From contig JAHEWK010000001.1 of NCBI GenBank assembly GCA_020740775.1, forward strand, positions 3,472,001 through 3,536,000: 64,000 bases of DNA, given 5' to 3'. This stretch comes from Ilyonectria destructans (taxonomy: Eukaryota > Ascomycota > Sordariomycetes > Hypocreales > Nectriaceae). Positions within the stretch are counted from its first letter, which is position 1, and the number at the start of each line of letters is the position of its first letter. Made by a program: the position numbers and the translations under genes. The notes beneath the pieces were generated by a model. That model was given only the letters and a program-made list of their open reading frames with translations. It searched no databases and had not been told where the DNA came from. Shown here piece after piece: positions 43,946 through 56,082 of the stretch.

Positions 43946-45810
43946 TCATACCTGGATGCCTTCCAGCGTCGAGACAACCGTTTCCATCAGCTTGCCAGCT
44001 TCACTACTCGTCATATGCTCGCCAGCCTTGAGACACATCTCAACGACTTCGCGGTACCTCCGACCGACCTTGCTATTCAGGCCAGGGACGAGGGCAGAGA
44101 GGACGACCTTGTCACGCCAGCGGCCGGCGGAGTAGTGAGGCTTGTGGTAGGCCTGGAGGACCTTCCAGAGGCCGATCTCGAGGAGGACGAGGCCAAGGCT
44201 GTAGATGTCAAAGGGCTTGCAGTGGGGCATACCACGCAGGGAGGCCGGGTGGCGGTGGAGGGTTGCAATGGAAGGGTTGCGGGAGACGACAGAAAGGGCA
44301 GTGTCGAGATCCGGCCGAGAGGCGTCGAAGCCGGTGAGGAAGGGGGTGACGATCTCCGGGACGAGGGCGGCGGCGGCGGTCGGCTCGTGAGCCGACTTAG
44401 ACATGGCCGAAGGGAAGAAGAGGATGTTCGCACTGCAGAGCGACTTGTGCAACCAGTCGAGTGAGTGGAGGGACCACAGGGCCACGGCGAGGGTCTGGGC
44501 AAGGCGCACGCGGTCGTTGAGGTCGGGCGTCTTGAGGTCTGCCGACGAGATGAGGGTGTGCAGCGTGGAGAAGGACGACTGCGGCGCCTTGTAGACGAGG
44601 CCGTAGCGGTTATTGGCGGTGTCGTCGGTGTAACCCACGCAGTCGATGCTGTGCAGGTCCGGGTGGCATTCAGACGCCGAGTGCATCATGCGGGCGAGGT
44701 CGTCGAGGCGGCGCACGTGAGCAACGCGCTCCTCGATAGCCTCGCGGTCATAGTCCACCCACTCGATGATGACGTCGCCGGCCGTCTCGTGATGGGCCTG
44801 GCAGCGCCGGCGGTCGGCGCCCTCGGGGATGTCCAGCGCCGGCCGGGGCACCTTGAGCGCAAAGGTCGGCTTGAAGGACGCCTGCGGCTTGGTGTCGAGG
44901 TTGATGCGCAGGCTCTTGAGCGTCGCCGACGCCGTGAGCTGCGGGTACACGCCCGTGGCCGCCTTTTCAAGCAGCGAGAGCTGAGCGAGGTCGCGCTGCG
45001 CGGATTCGAGGAGCTCGTACGTCCAGGAGCGCTGGAAGGACGGGAGGTGGGATGGCGGGAAGAGGCGCTCGAGGCCGTCGTTGAAGTCTGTATGAAGGGG
45101 GAAACAGAAATCCAAGTCTCAGCTTAAACAGTTCGACACAAAGGGTGGGAGCCACTGGTGCGGCAGTGGTAGTGGTGAGATACCTCTTAAGTCCTTGAGA
45201 AGGGTTGTAAACTTATCCTTGTCTAATAGCCGGAGATTGTGTTAGTTGGGATCTATATCAAGGGGGTCGGTCACGGCTCGCCTGATATCACCCATCTGGC
45301 CCGGAGACTGAATTCCTTTTTAAAACTCCTCTCGCTACCTGCGGTCGAGGTCTTGGTGAGGCCATTCGGCTTCTCGTCGCTGGAGCCTTTCCTCGATGGT
45401 GACGGAGATATTGACGGAGACACTTTGCCGCCCTTGGTCGTCTTGTGCTTGGGATCCAGGGAGGCACTCGCCCCCTGATCAAGCAATCCATACCTATCCT
45501 GCAGCTTGCGGAAATCCGTGACGGTGCCATGCAGCTCCTCGAGGATATCCATGGCCAGCCTCCGCAGCTGCGGGTTGCGCGTGCTGTCGAGATGGGCCTC
45601 GAGCTTGCCCTCGGCGACGCCCCAGTCGCGGCCCCACACGACCAGGCGCATCTCCTCGATGCGCACCTTGCAGAAGAGCCGCTGGCTGTCGACGTCGAGG
45701 TTGGCGGCCGTGGTGAAGAAGCCGTACGCCTTGATGCATCCGTCGAACAGCTGGCCCATGACGCCCACCACCGCGAGCGCCGTGCCGATGGCCTCGCCGA
45801 CGCCCGACAT
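43946..45810 (-). CDS. HeLo-domain (prion-inhibition/propagation type) protein with C-terminal pseudokinase
   Basis: Three exons, 45810-45282, 45222-45184 and 45087-43946, give 569 aa. The N-terminus MSGVGEAIGTALAVVGVMGQLFDGCIKAY is split by no intron and has the glycine-rich hydrophobic first helix and following helices of HeLo domains, the membrane-acting cell-death domain of HET-S. A Ser/Lys-rich linker follows, then WVISDKDKF and DFNDGLERLFP across the short middle exon. The C-terminal ~300 residues look like a protein kinase (ALKV, WSLHSLDWLHKSLCSANILFF, YSLGLVLLEIGLWKVL). The catalytic loop has HKS near residue 400 where HRD is expected, and GFDAS in place of DFG, so catalysis is unlikely. 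The first intron seems to use a GC donor; a GT choice (45291) with a later acceptor would delete residues from a conserved join. Confidence 0.82.
45223..45281 (-). other. Probable GC-AG intron in the HeLo-pseudokinase gene
   Basis: The donor reads ATCAG|GCGAGC and the acceptor TATTAG|AC, with an ACTAAC branch point. This join keeps the frame and makes WVISDKDKF. A rival GT donor at 45291 (GTGATA) keeps the frame only with the acceptor four bases deeper and drops four to five residues. Confidence 0.5.
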
Positions 45811-46843
45811 GGCGAGGGCACTCGGCTGGGGAGGAGTGAATAGATGGAAGTGACCTAAAGTGAGCTGAAGTGGCCTGAATTGGACCGAAGTGAATCGGAA
45901 CGGGGCTGCGGACGGCTCCGGAGGACGGACAGCGAACAACGGACGTCGGCGCGGGGATCGGGCGGTGTAACCACTTCCTCCTTCTCGCGAATACTTCACC
46001 CGACTGCTCGGTGCCACGAGTATCCTAACCGGTGACACCAAAAAAAGCCTCGAGGTAAAGAAGACCCAGCAGGACAATCCAGAGCACAATGAACGAAGGA
46101 AAAACCCCTTGTGTTTGCTAAATGCAATGTTGTCTCAGGGTAAATGCAGGTGGAGGGATATACCCCAGCATTAACTGCGACTTTACGAGTGGAGGGCAAA
46201 TGCCATTGCGAGATGTGCGGGTTGGTTGGTATTTTGGGCTGTCTAACACATACCGAGTTAGTCGAAACACCCGTCGCCCTAACTAGCCACCCGGACAATT
46301 AGTCAGTTGCTACTAGGCTTACTGTATTCTAATTACGAGCTGCACACGATGATCTATCCGGCTTTCGTCTCGTTGTCAATCGAGAAATATGTGGCAATCC
46401 TACCCTACGCTCGCCACAGGGTTGTTGAAATCAGGGCCATCACGTGATGTCATGCTCGAGGTTCGCTCTCGTCTTACAAGTGAGTTGCTAATTTCGTCAA
46501 TGAGAACTATGCTATCCAATTACTGAACTCCATTGGTACCATAAAAGTCAATCCCGACAGATACACACGGAAATTACATGTGTGGTCAACAACCACTCCA
46601 GACACACACTGCATCACCGTAAATACTTGTTTCTTCTCGCCTTGTTCGCTACCAAACGGGGATTTCTATGATCCATCCATATATGAGAACCTGGTGCTAC
46701 TCCGCCTCTCCATGACGTTGACGGCGGCGACCCAGGGAAACTTTTTCATGCCCTTCCCAAGATAAATAGAAAATGCCGTGCCAACGCCGGACACCTCGGC
46801 GCCCAACCTGTTGCTACTGTTGGCTTTGCGCGTCCTTTCGGAC
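45811..46843. other. Spacer between two minus-strand genes
   Basis: The left part is the 5' region of the HeLo gene and the right part the 3' end of the Erv29 gene. AT-rich short stretches occur near 46380-46560. No gene is supported. Confidence 0.5.
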
Positions 46844-47923
<1,080 letters not shown>

Positions 47924-49215
47924 GGCTCGAGACTCGTGTGATTTCCGTGCAGTCCTGCTGACGATCGACGGTGCTGCGACTGCAGTGGTATAGAGGAGGG
48001 AGTGGTGGTGGAAGAGGAGGAGGAGGAGGAAGAGGAGAAAGACGAGATACGACTCAAGGAGGGCGATTGAACGGAGTAGGGACGACGAGCCCGAGCAAGC
48101 TTTCAAAACAGCTAGCAAGGGTGCTGAGGAGCTGGGTCCGTAGCTGGAGTGCGGCGCCGCGGACGTGGAGCTGCGAGAGGAATACAAAGGCGGACGACAA
48201 AAGAGAGGAAGAAGGTCGAGGTGGAAAGGAGGGGTCGAGGTAAGCTGTCCTTTGCGCGTCTCAATTGGAGATGATGACCTCAGAACGAAGGGAATCGTAC
48301 AACGGTGTCCTTTAGAGATCCCGTGATGATGCACCTCTAAGAGCCCACTTTTCGGCAGCCCTGGGACGCTGGTACCGGATTGGCGGCAGTGACTTGGAGC
48401 AGGGCGTAGCCACTGCGAGTAAAGAAGTACCGCCCTGCCGAATGCTACCTGCCCCTGCCTCCCCCAGGGCTCCCAGGGTTGCCAGCCAAGACACCAGAAG
48501 CTTTTTTTGCCGGCCTACGATCGCGGTGGCGTTGCAGCGTCACAGCGTCACAGGCGGCGGGAGCATTTGTCTTCCCCAACGCTGCTAGTCCGCTTTGCGG
48601 AAGACGGAGGGAACAAGGCCCGAAAGACATGCCACCGGCGTGTTGACCGGGCTAACCGAGGGACCGTCCAGATGGTTGTCAAGCGGCGCATTCCAATCTG
48701 TGGTCGCCATGTTTACGCTTTCACTCGCTCGCAGCATTTTGGTTACCATCCTTGGCAGTAGCCTCGGCTTCCCGAGGGCAATGCATTTAATTAAGTAGGT
48801 TACTCCACTCCTCTTCGATTGACTGCGACAGGGGTGGCGAGGCTGGCTCTGGCTGTGCATGCAGTTGCGGTAAAAATAAAACAAAATAAAACATGGAAAC
48901 TATAGAATGTGTTGGACAATACTAAGAAGCTTCCAAATACGCGGTGCATAGCCTAGTCTTAGAGAGCAGGGCATGGCATCCTGGTCCGATTGAAATTGGA
49001 GAGGACATGGTCCCATCAAGGCCAGAATACGAGAGGGAGGAGGCTGAGACGGACGGACCCGGCTAGGGACTCAAAGATTATCTAAGTGCTTCCTCTCTGT
49101 TACAACATGTCCTGTCTCTAGAAAAGCGCATATAGTCCTGGAAGGTCATACAGTAGGCGGTGAAGCCCCTGGAGGATTTGCTGAGCTCCTGACGCTTAGA
49201 CACCGCATTCTCCTG
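47924..49215. other. Spacer without a gene
   Basis: The left 300 bases are the promoter and leader of the Erv29 gene (purine-rich on the plus strand, that is pyrimidine-rich on its own strand). The rest, up to the 3' end of the glycosylase gene, holds no supported gene or RNA. Confidence 0.5.
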
Positions 49216-50793
49216 TCATCCTGCATTACACGCGCCACCATCACTCAAAATCCTCAATCCGCCCGTGTCATCGTACTCGACCCTCCCTTCATCCACAGCC
49301 CTCAACATCTCCTCCCGCAGCACGGTGCGCTCCCCGGTGACGGGATCCCACTCCCAGCCCTCGCGCATCCACATCCAACGCAGGTACGCGCGAAGCTCCT
49401 TGTCGGCGGGCATAACCCTCATCCATTCGGGTTGGAACTCGGGCTCCGCCCCTTTGCCGTTCCAGTCCTCTGCACGGCCGAGAAGCTTGTCGCGGCAGAA
49501 GATGCGCCAGCTGTCGATTGCGTATTTGCCCTTGGTGAGGTGACCAATCTCCCACGCCTCGAGGTCCTCCACGTCTCCCTCTAGAGCAGATGGGCTTGGC
49601 TTAACCGCCAAGCCACTGCCCAGCGCGTTTGACAGCGGATCAACATCTCGACGGTCATAGTTTTTCACCTTGTACCTCACATCAGCCCTTGGTGGGTCTT
49701 CTAGAAACCCTCGCGCATACTTTTGCATGAATGCAACGCGAACCACAGATAGTCCAAGATGGCGGATCATGCCAATGAGTCCTTCCGCGTTGGCGGAATC
49801 AGCCACGTGTTCGGGAGACGGAAATCGTTCCTTGACCTTGTAGAACATGGGTATTGCCAGCTTCCCGTTTGTTTTAATGAGAAACGTGACAGCAATTAGT
49901 AACCAAAATGGATCCTCGGCAAACTCCTCCTGAATAATGCCAAACTTTGGCGATGTGAGGGGGGCAAAGGGGACCGTAGCGACAGTGCCTGCAGGCGCTC
50001 TCTTTTTGGCTGGGGATTTCTTCTTCTCTGCCGTTGCCGTTGATGAGAAGTACGGGGAGACGGTGCTCATCCGCTTCACACTAATACTTGCTGCATCAGG
50101 AAGACACAAAGTCTCTATAATAGCACCTTGGCTGTGATTCTGACCATGACACACTTCTGCCTGGGCGTTGACATCAAGAGTGGCGGCACTTGCTCGCTCC
50201 GACAACACTGAGAATCTGTGGCGGCCGCAGGTTTGAGGCGCAAATGGGGTCGAGTGCAATTGAGTTGCGCTGCTCCGCTTCCGGCTTTGACTCGGGCATT
50301 GCTCTTGAGATTGATCCAGCCAGTAATGGGACGCCGTTACCCGTCCCTTTGACTTCGTAGGTGGCTGGGACAGGGTGGAAGATTCCACATTACTCTCTGC
50401 GACTAGAGCAGGGGATAACAATGAGAGGTGAATTTCTGCATCTTGTTCCAAGGCCTTTGCCTGGGCAATGAGTCGATCTGTTTGCTCCCAGGGTATATCG
50501 ACAGAAGCGGAGGCATCGATGCCATTGAAGATTTCCCACACATATGTAAGCACGTCCTGTCCGTCTAGGCTTTTGTCGTCGGTGCCCCGGCGCCGTCGGA
50601 GTGACTCGGCGCACTCGATAAGGTAGTGCCAGTCCTCCGCTCCGGCCGCTAGGCTCTGTCGGAGAAGACATTCGGTTTCCGCTGGTGCCCCGAGTGACTC
50701 GATGACGTCGGCGAGAAAATCTCGGCCGTCTTGCCATACATCGAACACGGAGAGGATCTCATGGCCGAAACGAGACCCGCCGTAGTTACTCAT
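49216..50793 (-). CDS. HhH-GPD DNA glycosylase of the MBD4-like type
   Basis: A single exon encodes 525 aa. The N-terminal ~280 residues are low in complexity with a helical start (LSVFDVWQDGRDFLADVIE) and no methyl-CpG-binding domain that I can see. A basic patch (KKKSPAKKRAP) precedes the catalytic part. From about residue 283 the sequence follows MBD4: FGIIQEEFAEDPFWLLIA, then FLIKTNGKLAIPMF, IRHLGLSVVRVAFM, and the active-site segment GKYAIDSWRIFC with the catalytic Asp near residue 427. The closing helix (ELRAYLRWMW) also fits. MBD4 removes thymine or uracil from G mismatches made by deamination of (methyl)cytosine. An acidic insert (about 370-415) is longer than in the human protein. 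The activity is inferred from the conserved Asp and fold. Confidence 0.85.
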   Translation of the reverse strand: MSNYGGSRFGHEILSVFDVWQDGRDFLADVIESLGAPAETECLLRQSLAAGAEDWHYLIECAESLRRRRGTDDKSLDGQDVLTYVWEIFNGIDASASVDIPWEQTDRLIAQAKALEQDAEIHLSLLSPALVAESNVESSTLSQPPTKSKGRVTASHYWLDQSQEQCPSQSRKRSSATQLHSTPFAPQTCGRHRFSVLSERASAATLDVNAQAEVCHGQNHSQGAIIETLCLPDAASISVKRMSTVSPYFSSTATAEKKKSPAKKRAPAGTVATVPFAPLTSPKFGIIQEEFAEDPFWLLIAVTFLIKTNGKLAIPMFYKVKERFPSPEHVADSANAEGLIGMIRHLGLSVVRVAFMQKYARGFLEDPPRADVRYKVKNYDRRDVDPLSNALGSGLAVKPSPSALEGDVEDLEAWEIGHLTKGKYAIDSWRIFCRDKLLGRAEDWNGKGAEPEFQPEWMRVMPADKELRAYLRWMWMREGWEWDPVTGERTVLREEMLRAVDEGRVEYDDTGGLRILSDGGACNAG

Positions 50794-52237
50794 CTCGGCT
50801 GCTGCCCTTGACTGTGCGATGCGAAGGGCGAAGAGCGTGAGTCAACAAGGGGGAAGCCGGCATCGCAGCGAGAACAGTGATTCTCACGGGAGCCGGCTTT
50901 GCGACAAGCTGATGCCTGTCGGTGGAACTGGCTGGTTGGTGACAGTAAAGCGGAGGTGAAAAAAGATGTGAATTCCGAGGCTTAAGCACGCGATGCAGAA
51001 TCAGACCTCGATGGAAATATAAGTGTATGCCGTTGGATGGGTTTGGTAGAGCATTCTCAGTTCAGTGTTGCTTTCAATGTTGCCTAGCCTAGCGGCCATT
51101 CTTGTTGTACAATTGGTGGTGAGGTCGATCTGAGGACTGGTTGGCCCAGCCACACCCTGCAATCGATTCGCTGGACTCATGCGTGGCGAAGGCGAGAATT
51201 GACCGAGAGGCCGGCGAATTAATGGACCTGATGGGCGTGCATACACTTTCGCAAGTCTGCAGGACAAGGACACGAACACAGACAGACAGCATGACTAGGC
51301 CAAGCGGGCTTGGGTAGCCCCCAGGATACAGCAGATCTAGATCTAGGGGCTAATGCCGCGGTTCCGTGAAAAGCGAAAACCCCCCAACGGCGGCAAGATG
51401 CAAGCGATTGCCACACGAGGCTAGCGACTCACTTGATCACAGACGACGTACAGTAGTACTACCCGTAGTACAATTTGTCAAGCCCACGTCGTAGTGCGCC
51501 GTTGGGGTGGTGTTGGGCTGGCGGAGAGGCGGCGCCAACTCGGTCGGCGATGGAGCCGGGCTGGCCACACGTGTCCTGCAAGCTCAGCATTGTCGGCAAT
51601 GAAAGTGCCGTCAGATGGATCCCCGCGGTGACCGGTGGCTCACGGGATACCTCACCTCCCTGCCGAATCCGCACGCGGCTGCATGTACTCTGCTGGTACC
51701 TGCCGTCACAGCGCCTGTCCTCCCTGGTTCTTGGCCAGTGCCTCTGCGCAACAGGCAGGTCACTGAGCACCTGGCCTGGTCGCGTGATGCGCACCGCTAG
51801 AAGTCACGTCCTTCCGGGTTGCGAGCAAAATCCAGCGTCTGCACGAAATGGCAATTCCATCAATCCATCTCCTTTTGCATCCTCTCGTCTTGTTCAATCG
51901 CCACCCTTATCTTTTCACCGAGCGCGAAACGCATCTCTCCGGAACGCGAACCTAAGGCATCCCCCGGTGACACCGGCACTCTAGAGCCGCTTTTCCACCA
52001 TCATCCAATCACGCCAACGTCCCAGTTCGGCTAGCCACCCTTTTCTTCATCCTGGGGGCCTGGTCGAACCACGTCCAAGGTCACGTGGAAATATCGAGCG
52101 CCCCGACTCGTTCCTTCGCCAGTCTTCGCCTCGTTCGCCTCCGCTCCCGCACTCATCCCATCCTTCGCCATCCCTCCACTGCGACCTCCCCCCCTTCCCT
52201 ACCGAATCCGATCATCGTCATCAGCATCATCCAAGAG
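50794..52237. other. Divergent region between the glycosylase and SF3B6 genes
   Basis: This stretch should hold both promoters. Short ORFs on both strands have no domain. The last 150 bases before 52238 are pyrimidine-rich and look like the SF3B6 leader. Confidence 0.5.
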
Positions 52238-52926
52238 ATGAGTAGTCGCGGCGGTAAATTAGCCCCCGAAGTCAATCGGTAAGTCGTCTCGCGACAAGGC
52301 ACGCGTTATCCGCTGGCATAGCGCCCCACGCCCCATTCGCCCATGGACACGCAGCTTTGCACCCCTGGGACCCAAATCCCAGTATCAGAACGTCGCTGAC
52401 CTCTCCCTACAGAGCTCTGTTCGTCAAGAACTTGAGGTATGCCCCGGACGACATCGAATTCGCCATCTCCCACTAACCGTTGCCGATTTAGCTACAACGT
52501 CACTCCAGAGGAGTTGTTCGACCTCTTTGGAAAATTCGGCCCAATTCGGTATGGCTCCATCCAACACCACAGCGACCACAGCCTCGTCGAGTCGACCCCG
52601 TCCACGACAGTATACTGACAATTCTCTACAGCCAGGTCCGTCAGGGCATTGCGAATAACACCAAAGGCACGGCCTTCGTTGTCTATGAAGACGTAATGGA
52701 TGCCAAGCAAGCTTGCGACAAGCTCAACGGTTTCAACTTCCAGAACCGTTATTTAGTCGGTTCGTAATTCTCTTCTCGTTTGCACGTTTCGCTCGACCCA
52801 ACTCCCCGCTAACAAAACACCACAGTTCTATACCATCAGCCCGACAAGATGGCCAAGTCAAAAGAGGACCTCGAGGCTCGCCGCGAGTCTTTAGCTCAGC
52901 TCAAGAGACAGCACGGTATCGATTGA
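52238..52926 (+). CDS. SF3B6: Splicing factor 3B subunit 6 (p14 branch-site RRM protein)
   Basis: Five short exons, 52238-52278, 52413-52436, 52492-52548, 52632-52759 and 52826-52926, join to 116 aa (human p14 is 125 aa). Donors are GTAAGT, GTATGC, GTATGG and GTTCGT. The protein is almost a single RRM: RNP2 as ALFVKNLSYNV, RNP1-like [11 protein letters not shown], with the family's [14 protein letters not shown] and a basic tail ([13 protein letters not shown]). p14 sits in the SF3b part of the U2 snRNP and contacts the branch adenosine and SF3B1. The intron phases are consistent through all four joins. The gene is intron-dense compared with its neighbours, with exons as short as 24 nt. Confidence 0.95.
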
Positions 52927-55045
52927 CAATCCGACCGGCCTGTGGGTAGCCTGCCTAGGAAGACTCCCTCTTCATCTGCAGGCCGGTCTTCGTCTTCTTC
53001 CAAATCTGCTTCGCCCGATCAGAAGACGATCCTCCGAAACGGCAGACTGCCGAGCAACGTAACCACCAAGGGGCGCGTCAGCAACCGAGCCGTTCGATTC
53101 GAGGACGGGATGCGTCCCACCCTACAGACATGCGCATGACGTATCCTGTATTCTATTTTTTGGGGACCCCATGGTCAGGAACTGCGCACGTCAACTTTTG
53201 GTGGTTCTGGCTCGGATTCGCCTGACACACAAACCTCGCTCCTTTAACGGCTCTGGGAATGGTGCACTGGGAAATTGAAGGTTGATTCAGCAAGTGGCGA
53301 TACGACCAGTCACGACAAGCTGCTTTTGGGACCTGGCCTGGGATAATAGGCCTGATGAAGTCTTTTGCCTGTGGATAGCTTTTTTCGTTTGGAAGCCCTG
53401 GCCGTGAGACAAGACTCTTTTCTTTTAACCGTCACAATCTGCTTGATGGTTTTGAGACTATACAGAGTTGTGACGTAAAGGCCTCGTGTTTTTGTTTTCT
53501 TCTTCTCTCATTGTTGTTTATGTAACTCAAATGTTGACCGCCATGGTGAACGCACACGAAACAAGGAGTCAACCTGGTCAATCTAATTTTGATGCTCTTG
53601 TCAACCACGGTATTATAAAACCCACTAGCGATTTCGACCAGAACGTGAATGTTTGCTATGATGGGGGTGATGAGCATCTGTTCAGAGATGTGCATGACAT
53701 AACGGTCAATTCCTGTAGTGACATTGTTCTAAGCCTAGATGTTGTGTGTTTAGCAAACATGAAGCTTCCCATATCTTGAGTCATGGGGGGCCTCCGTGGA
53801 GAGAATCTTCTCTCAGCTGAGCCATGCTTGGTTTAAACTCACCAGTGTAAGATAACGAAGGCCCGTCTTCTCCTAGAACGTAGCTCCCAAATCAGCCTCA
53901 CCTAGAGCCTTGGTCTATCTACGTACACTTGTATGCGGAAACGTGGGTTGTGTGGCAATTCAACTCTACGTCGCTGTAAACTTTTTGAGGGTCGCTCACG
54001 GAAGTTCCAACACCTCACATGCGCCTCGAAAGTCCTGCCTGGAGACTGGAAGAGGTGTAGTAACTTTAGGCATCTGTCTGGATGGGTTACATTGGAATGA
54101 AGGAGGAGCATCTATGATGGCTTCTAAGACGGGTTGGCCGGAGCCATGTTATTGAAGAGTAGCCTGTTTGCTCACATGTAGACCCGGTGGTTTGGTTTAT
54201 GGCCGACTCCGCCACTGAGAGACAAGTGTGCATGAATGTATGTTGTGTGTGCGTTTGTGTGTGTGGAGAATTGATCTTCTGTTGTGTCGTCGTTGAAGCG
54301 GTGGCAAGTTTGCAAGTATGCGGTTGATGTCCCCGGAGGAGGCCGAGCTCTGGGTTCTAAATCTGGACACATTAGCAGAGAGTTAACTTACCTGGCATAG
54401 CCTCAACAGTGTGGTCCATGATGATCCCTATAGGAAACTGCATCTTTGGGCCCCCAACATCAGAGATGCTCTCGTCGACGCTGGTCACTTGATTTGGTCG
54501 ACATGCGGAGGACAGGTGAGAGCGGAGCTGGGAAGCGGCACTTCCCAAGCCACGGCCGGAGGAGTGTGCAGCTCAGCGAGCAACCCAAGTGCCGCCTGTG
54601 TCGTGGCGTCGAGAATACCAAAGGACCAAGTGGACATGGCCGTGATGGCCGACCAAAGTCTGCCCGGCAGCTTCAAAGCTGGGTGCGAGAATGCCTCGTT
54701 GGGGCCGCTGAAACGGGCCGCATGTCATTATTGCTCTCCCCCGGGGGGGCCTTGTGGCACCTGGAATCCTCTTTCGGCGCGGTCGCAGTAGACGCAACCC
54801 CCCGCAGTTGCAGTCGGGCAGGGCAACGAGCGGAGGTGGGAGAAATAAAACAAAAGGGGATTCTCCCATCCCATCAAGGCGAACGACGGACGAGGGTGGT
54901 CGCAGTTGCGGCCACCCTGCGGCGGCTGTGAGTGGCTGCGCGAGCCGCCGAAGGATGGGGTGTAGGCGATGAAGATGATGCTGGCTGAGCAGCCCCCAGG
55001 CCGTTGACGGTAACGGGGCCTTTGGGTGTGTGGCTGAGCCCGGTG

Positions 55046-55069
55046 CTGAACCAACTGAACCAACTGAAC
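55046..55069. repeat. 10-bp tandem repeat
   Basis: About 2.4 copies of CTGAACCAAC in non-coding DNA. Confidence 0.75.
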
Positions 55070-55635
55070 TTGTAACTGGCATCCATCCATCGCTATGACC
55101 ATCCATTCACCACCTCCTTGGTCGCTCTGTTTCTGCGTCTCTGGCCGTGGAAAACCAGACGAAAGCCTGCGTGAGAAACATCTTTTCGAATCGGCCGCCA
55201 TCGAGGCCGCAGGTTACTGCCCCCAATACCCACCGGATTGTCCATCGGTAGCATGGCATTCTGGCAGTCTGCCTGGCTGGCCTGCTCAGCTCCCACCGCG
55301 AAGCACGTTCCCCCCCCGCAAGCAGTCCCTGGCAGGCTGTTGGTGATGTGACGGCGGTCAGCCTCGTGCACCAACTCTCGATTAATCTACAAGAATCAAC
55401 GGCTGCAGAGGCAATGCAGCAGATTCCCACCCGCCATCCGCATGCGGTCTATACGCCGTCTACATGCCGTTAATATCGGTAGATATGGTCCGTCTGGCCC
55501 CATGCCGATGCCGATGCCCATGGCAAAGTCGTCATGATACATTGATACCCGCCCCATGCACCTGGAGACGGGCTGCATCCGCCCCCAGCTTCCGCCCTCA
55601 CAGCCACAGGCTAGAAGAAGCCTTTCTCAAACCTG

Positions 55636-55660
55636 CCATATTCCCATATTCCCATATTCC
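55636..55660. repeat. 9-bp tandem repeat
   Basis: About 2.8 copies of CCATATTCC in non-coding DNA. Confidence 0.75.
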
Positions 55661-55940
55661 GCCGCGTCTGCTCTGGTCTGGTCGACCCAACTCCCCGGCC
55701 GTATCGTGAGCCCGAACCAAATCGTCGTTGCTTCTGCTTTTTTTGCTCTGCCATGATCGCCCGGTACCCATGTCCCCATTCCCACCACGCCCCCCATGTG
55801 GTCCCGTGTCCCGCGTACCGGCTCTGACCTCATGCCCCATCACCAACCATCGTGGGCCGCATGTGCGGTCCTTCTCTACACACTACCTACAGCCTCCCTA
55901 TGCCGCCATGATCCATGTCCCCGTGAATCCTCCATGATGC

Positions 55941-55946
55941 TATAAA
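55941..55946 (+). promoter_or_regulatory. Putative TATA box of the SWIM gene
   Basis: TATAAA lies only 10 bases before the first in-frame ATG (55951). With transcription starting about 30 bases after such a box, that ATG would not be in the mRNA, so a later start (56038 or 56083) is favoured. Confidence 0.4.
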
Positions 55947-56082
55947 GTCCATGGCAAGCACACCATGTTGCTCACGATCCATCCTGTTCGGCCTCTCTCA
56001 CACCCTTTACTTCCTGGCTGAGCTTCTTCAGTCCTTCATGTCTCCACCTGTGTCCCGGTTCAGCAAGTTAACCCTCGAGAGC

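Larger units (their letters stand above)
52927..56082. other. 3-kb region without a supported gene; promoter of the SWIM gene at its right end
   Basis: The first part is the 3' end of SF3B6. Short tandem repeats occur at 55046-55069 and 55636-55660. ORFs up to 177 codons exist on both strands but lack domains and overlap each other. Right of 55940 a TATA box and the leader of the SWIM gene are present. Confidence 0.5.

Noticed and set aside
44465..45127. 220-codon plus-strand ORF rich in Val, Glu and Arg
   Set aside because: It is opposite exon 3 of the HeLo-pseudokinase gene and has the biased composition of an antisense shadow.
52942..53139. Basic Ser-rich ORF just after the SF3B6 stop
   Set aside because: It begins at GTG, directly follows the stop codon of SF3B6, and is best read as 3' untranslated sequence.
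53486..53779. 97-codon plus-strand ORF after SF3B6
   Set aside because: It has no domain, sits in AT-richer 3' flanking DNA and has no supporting splice sites.
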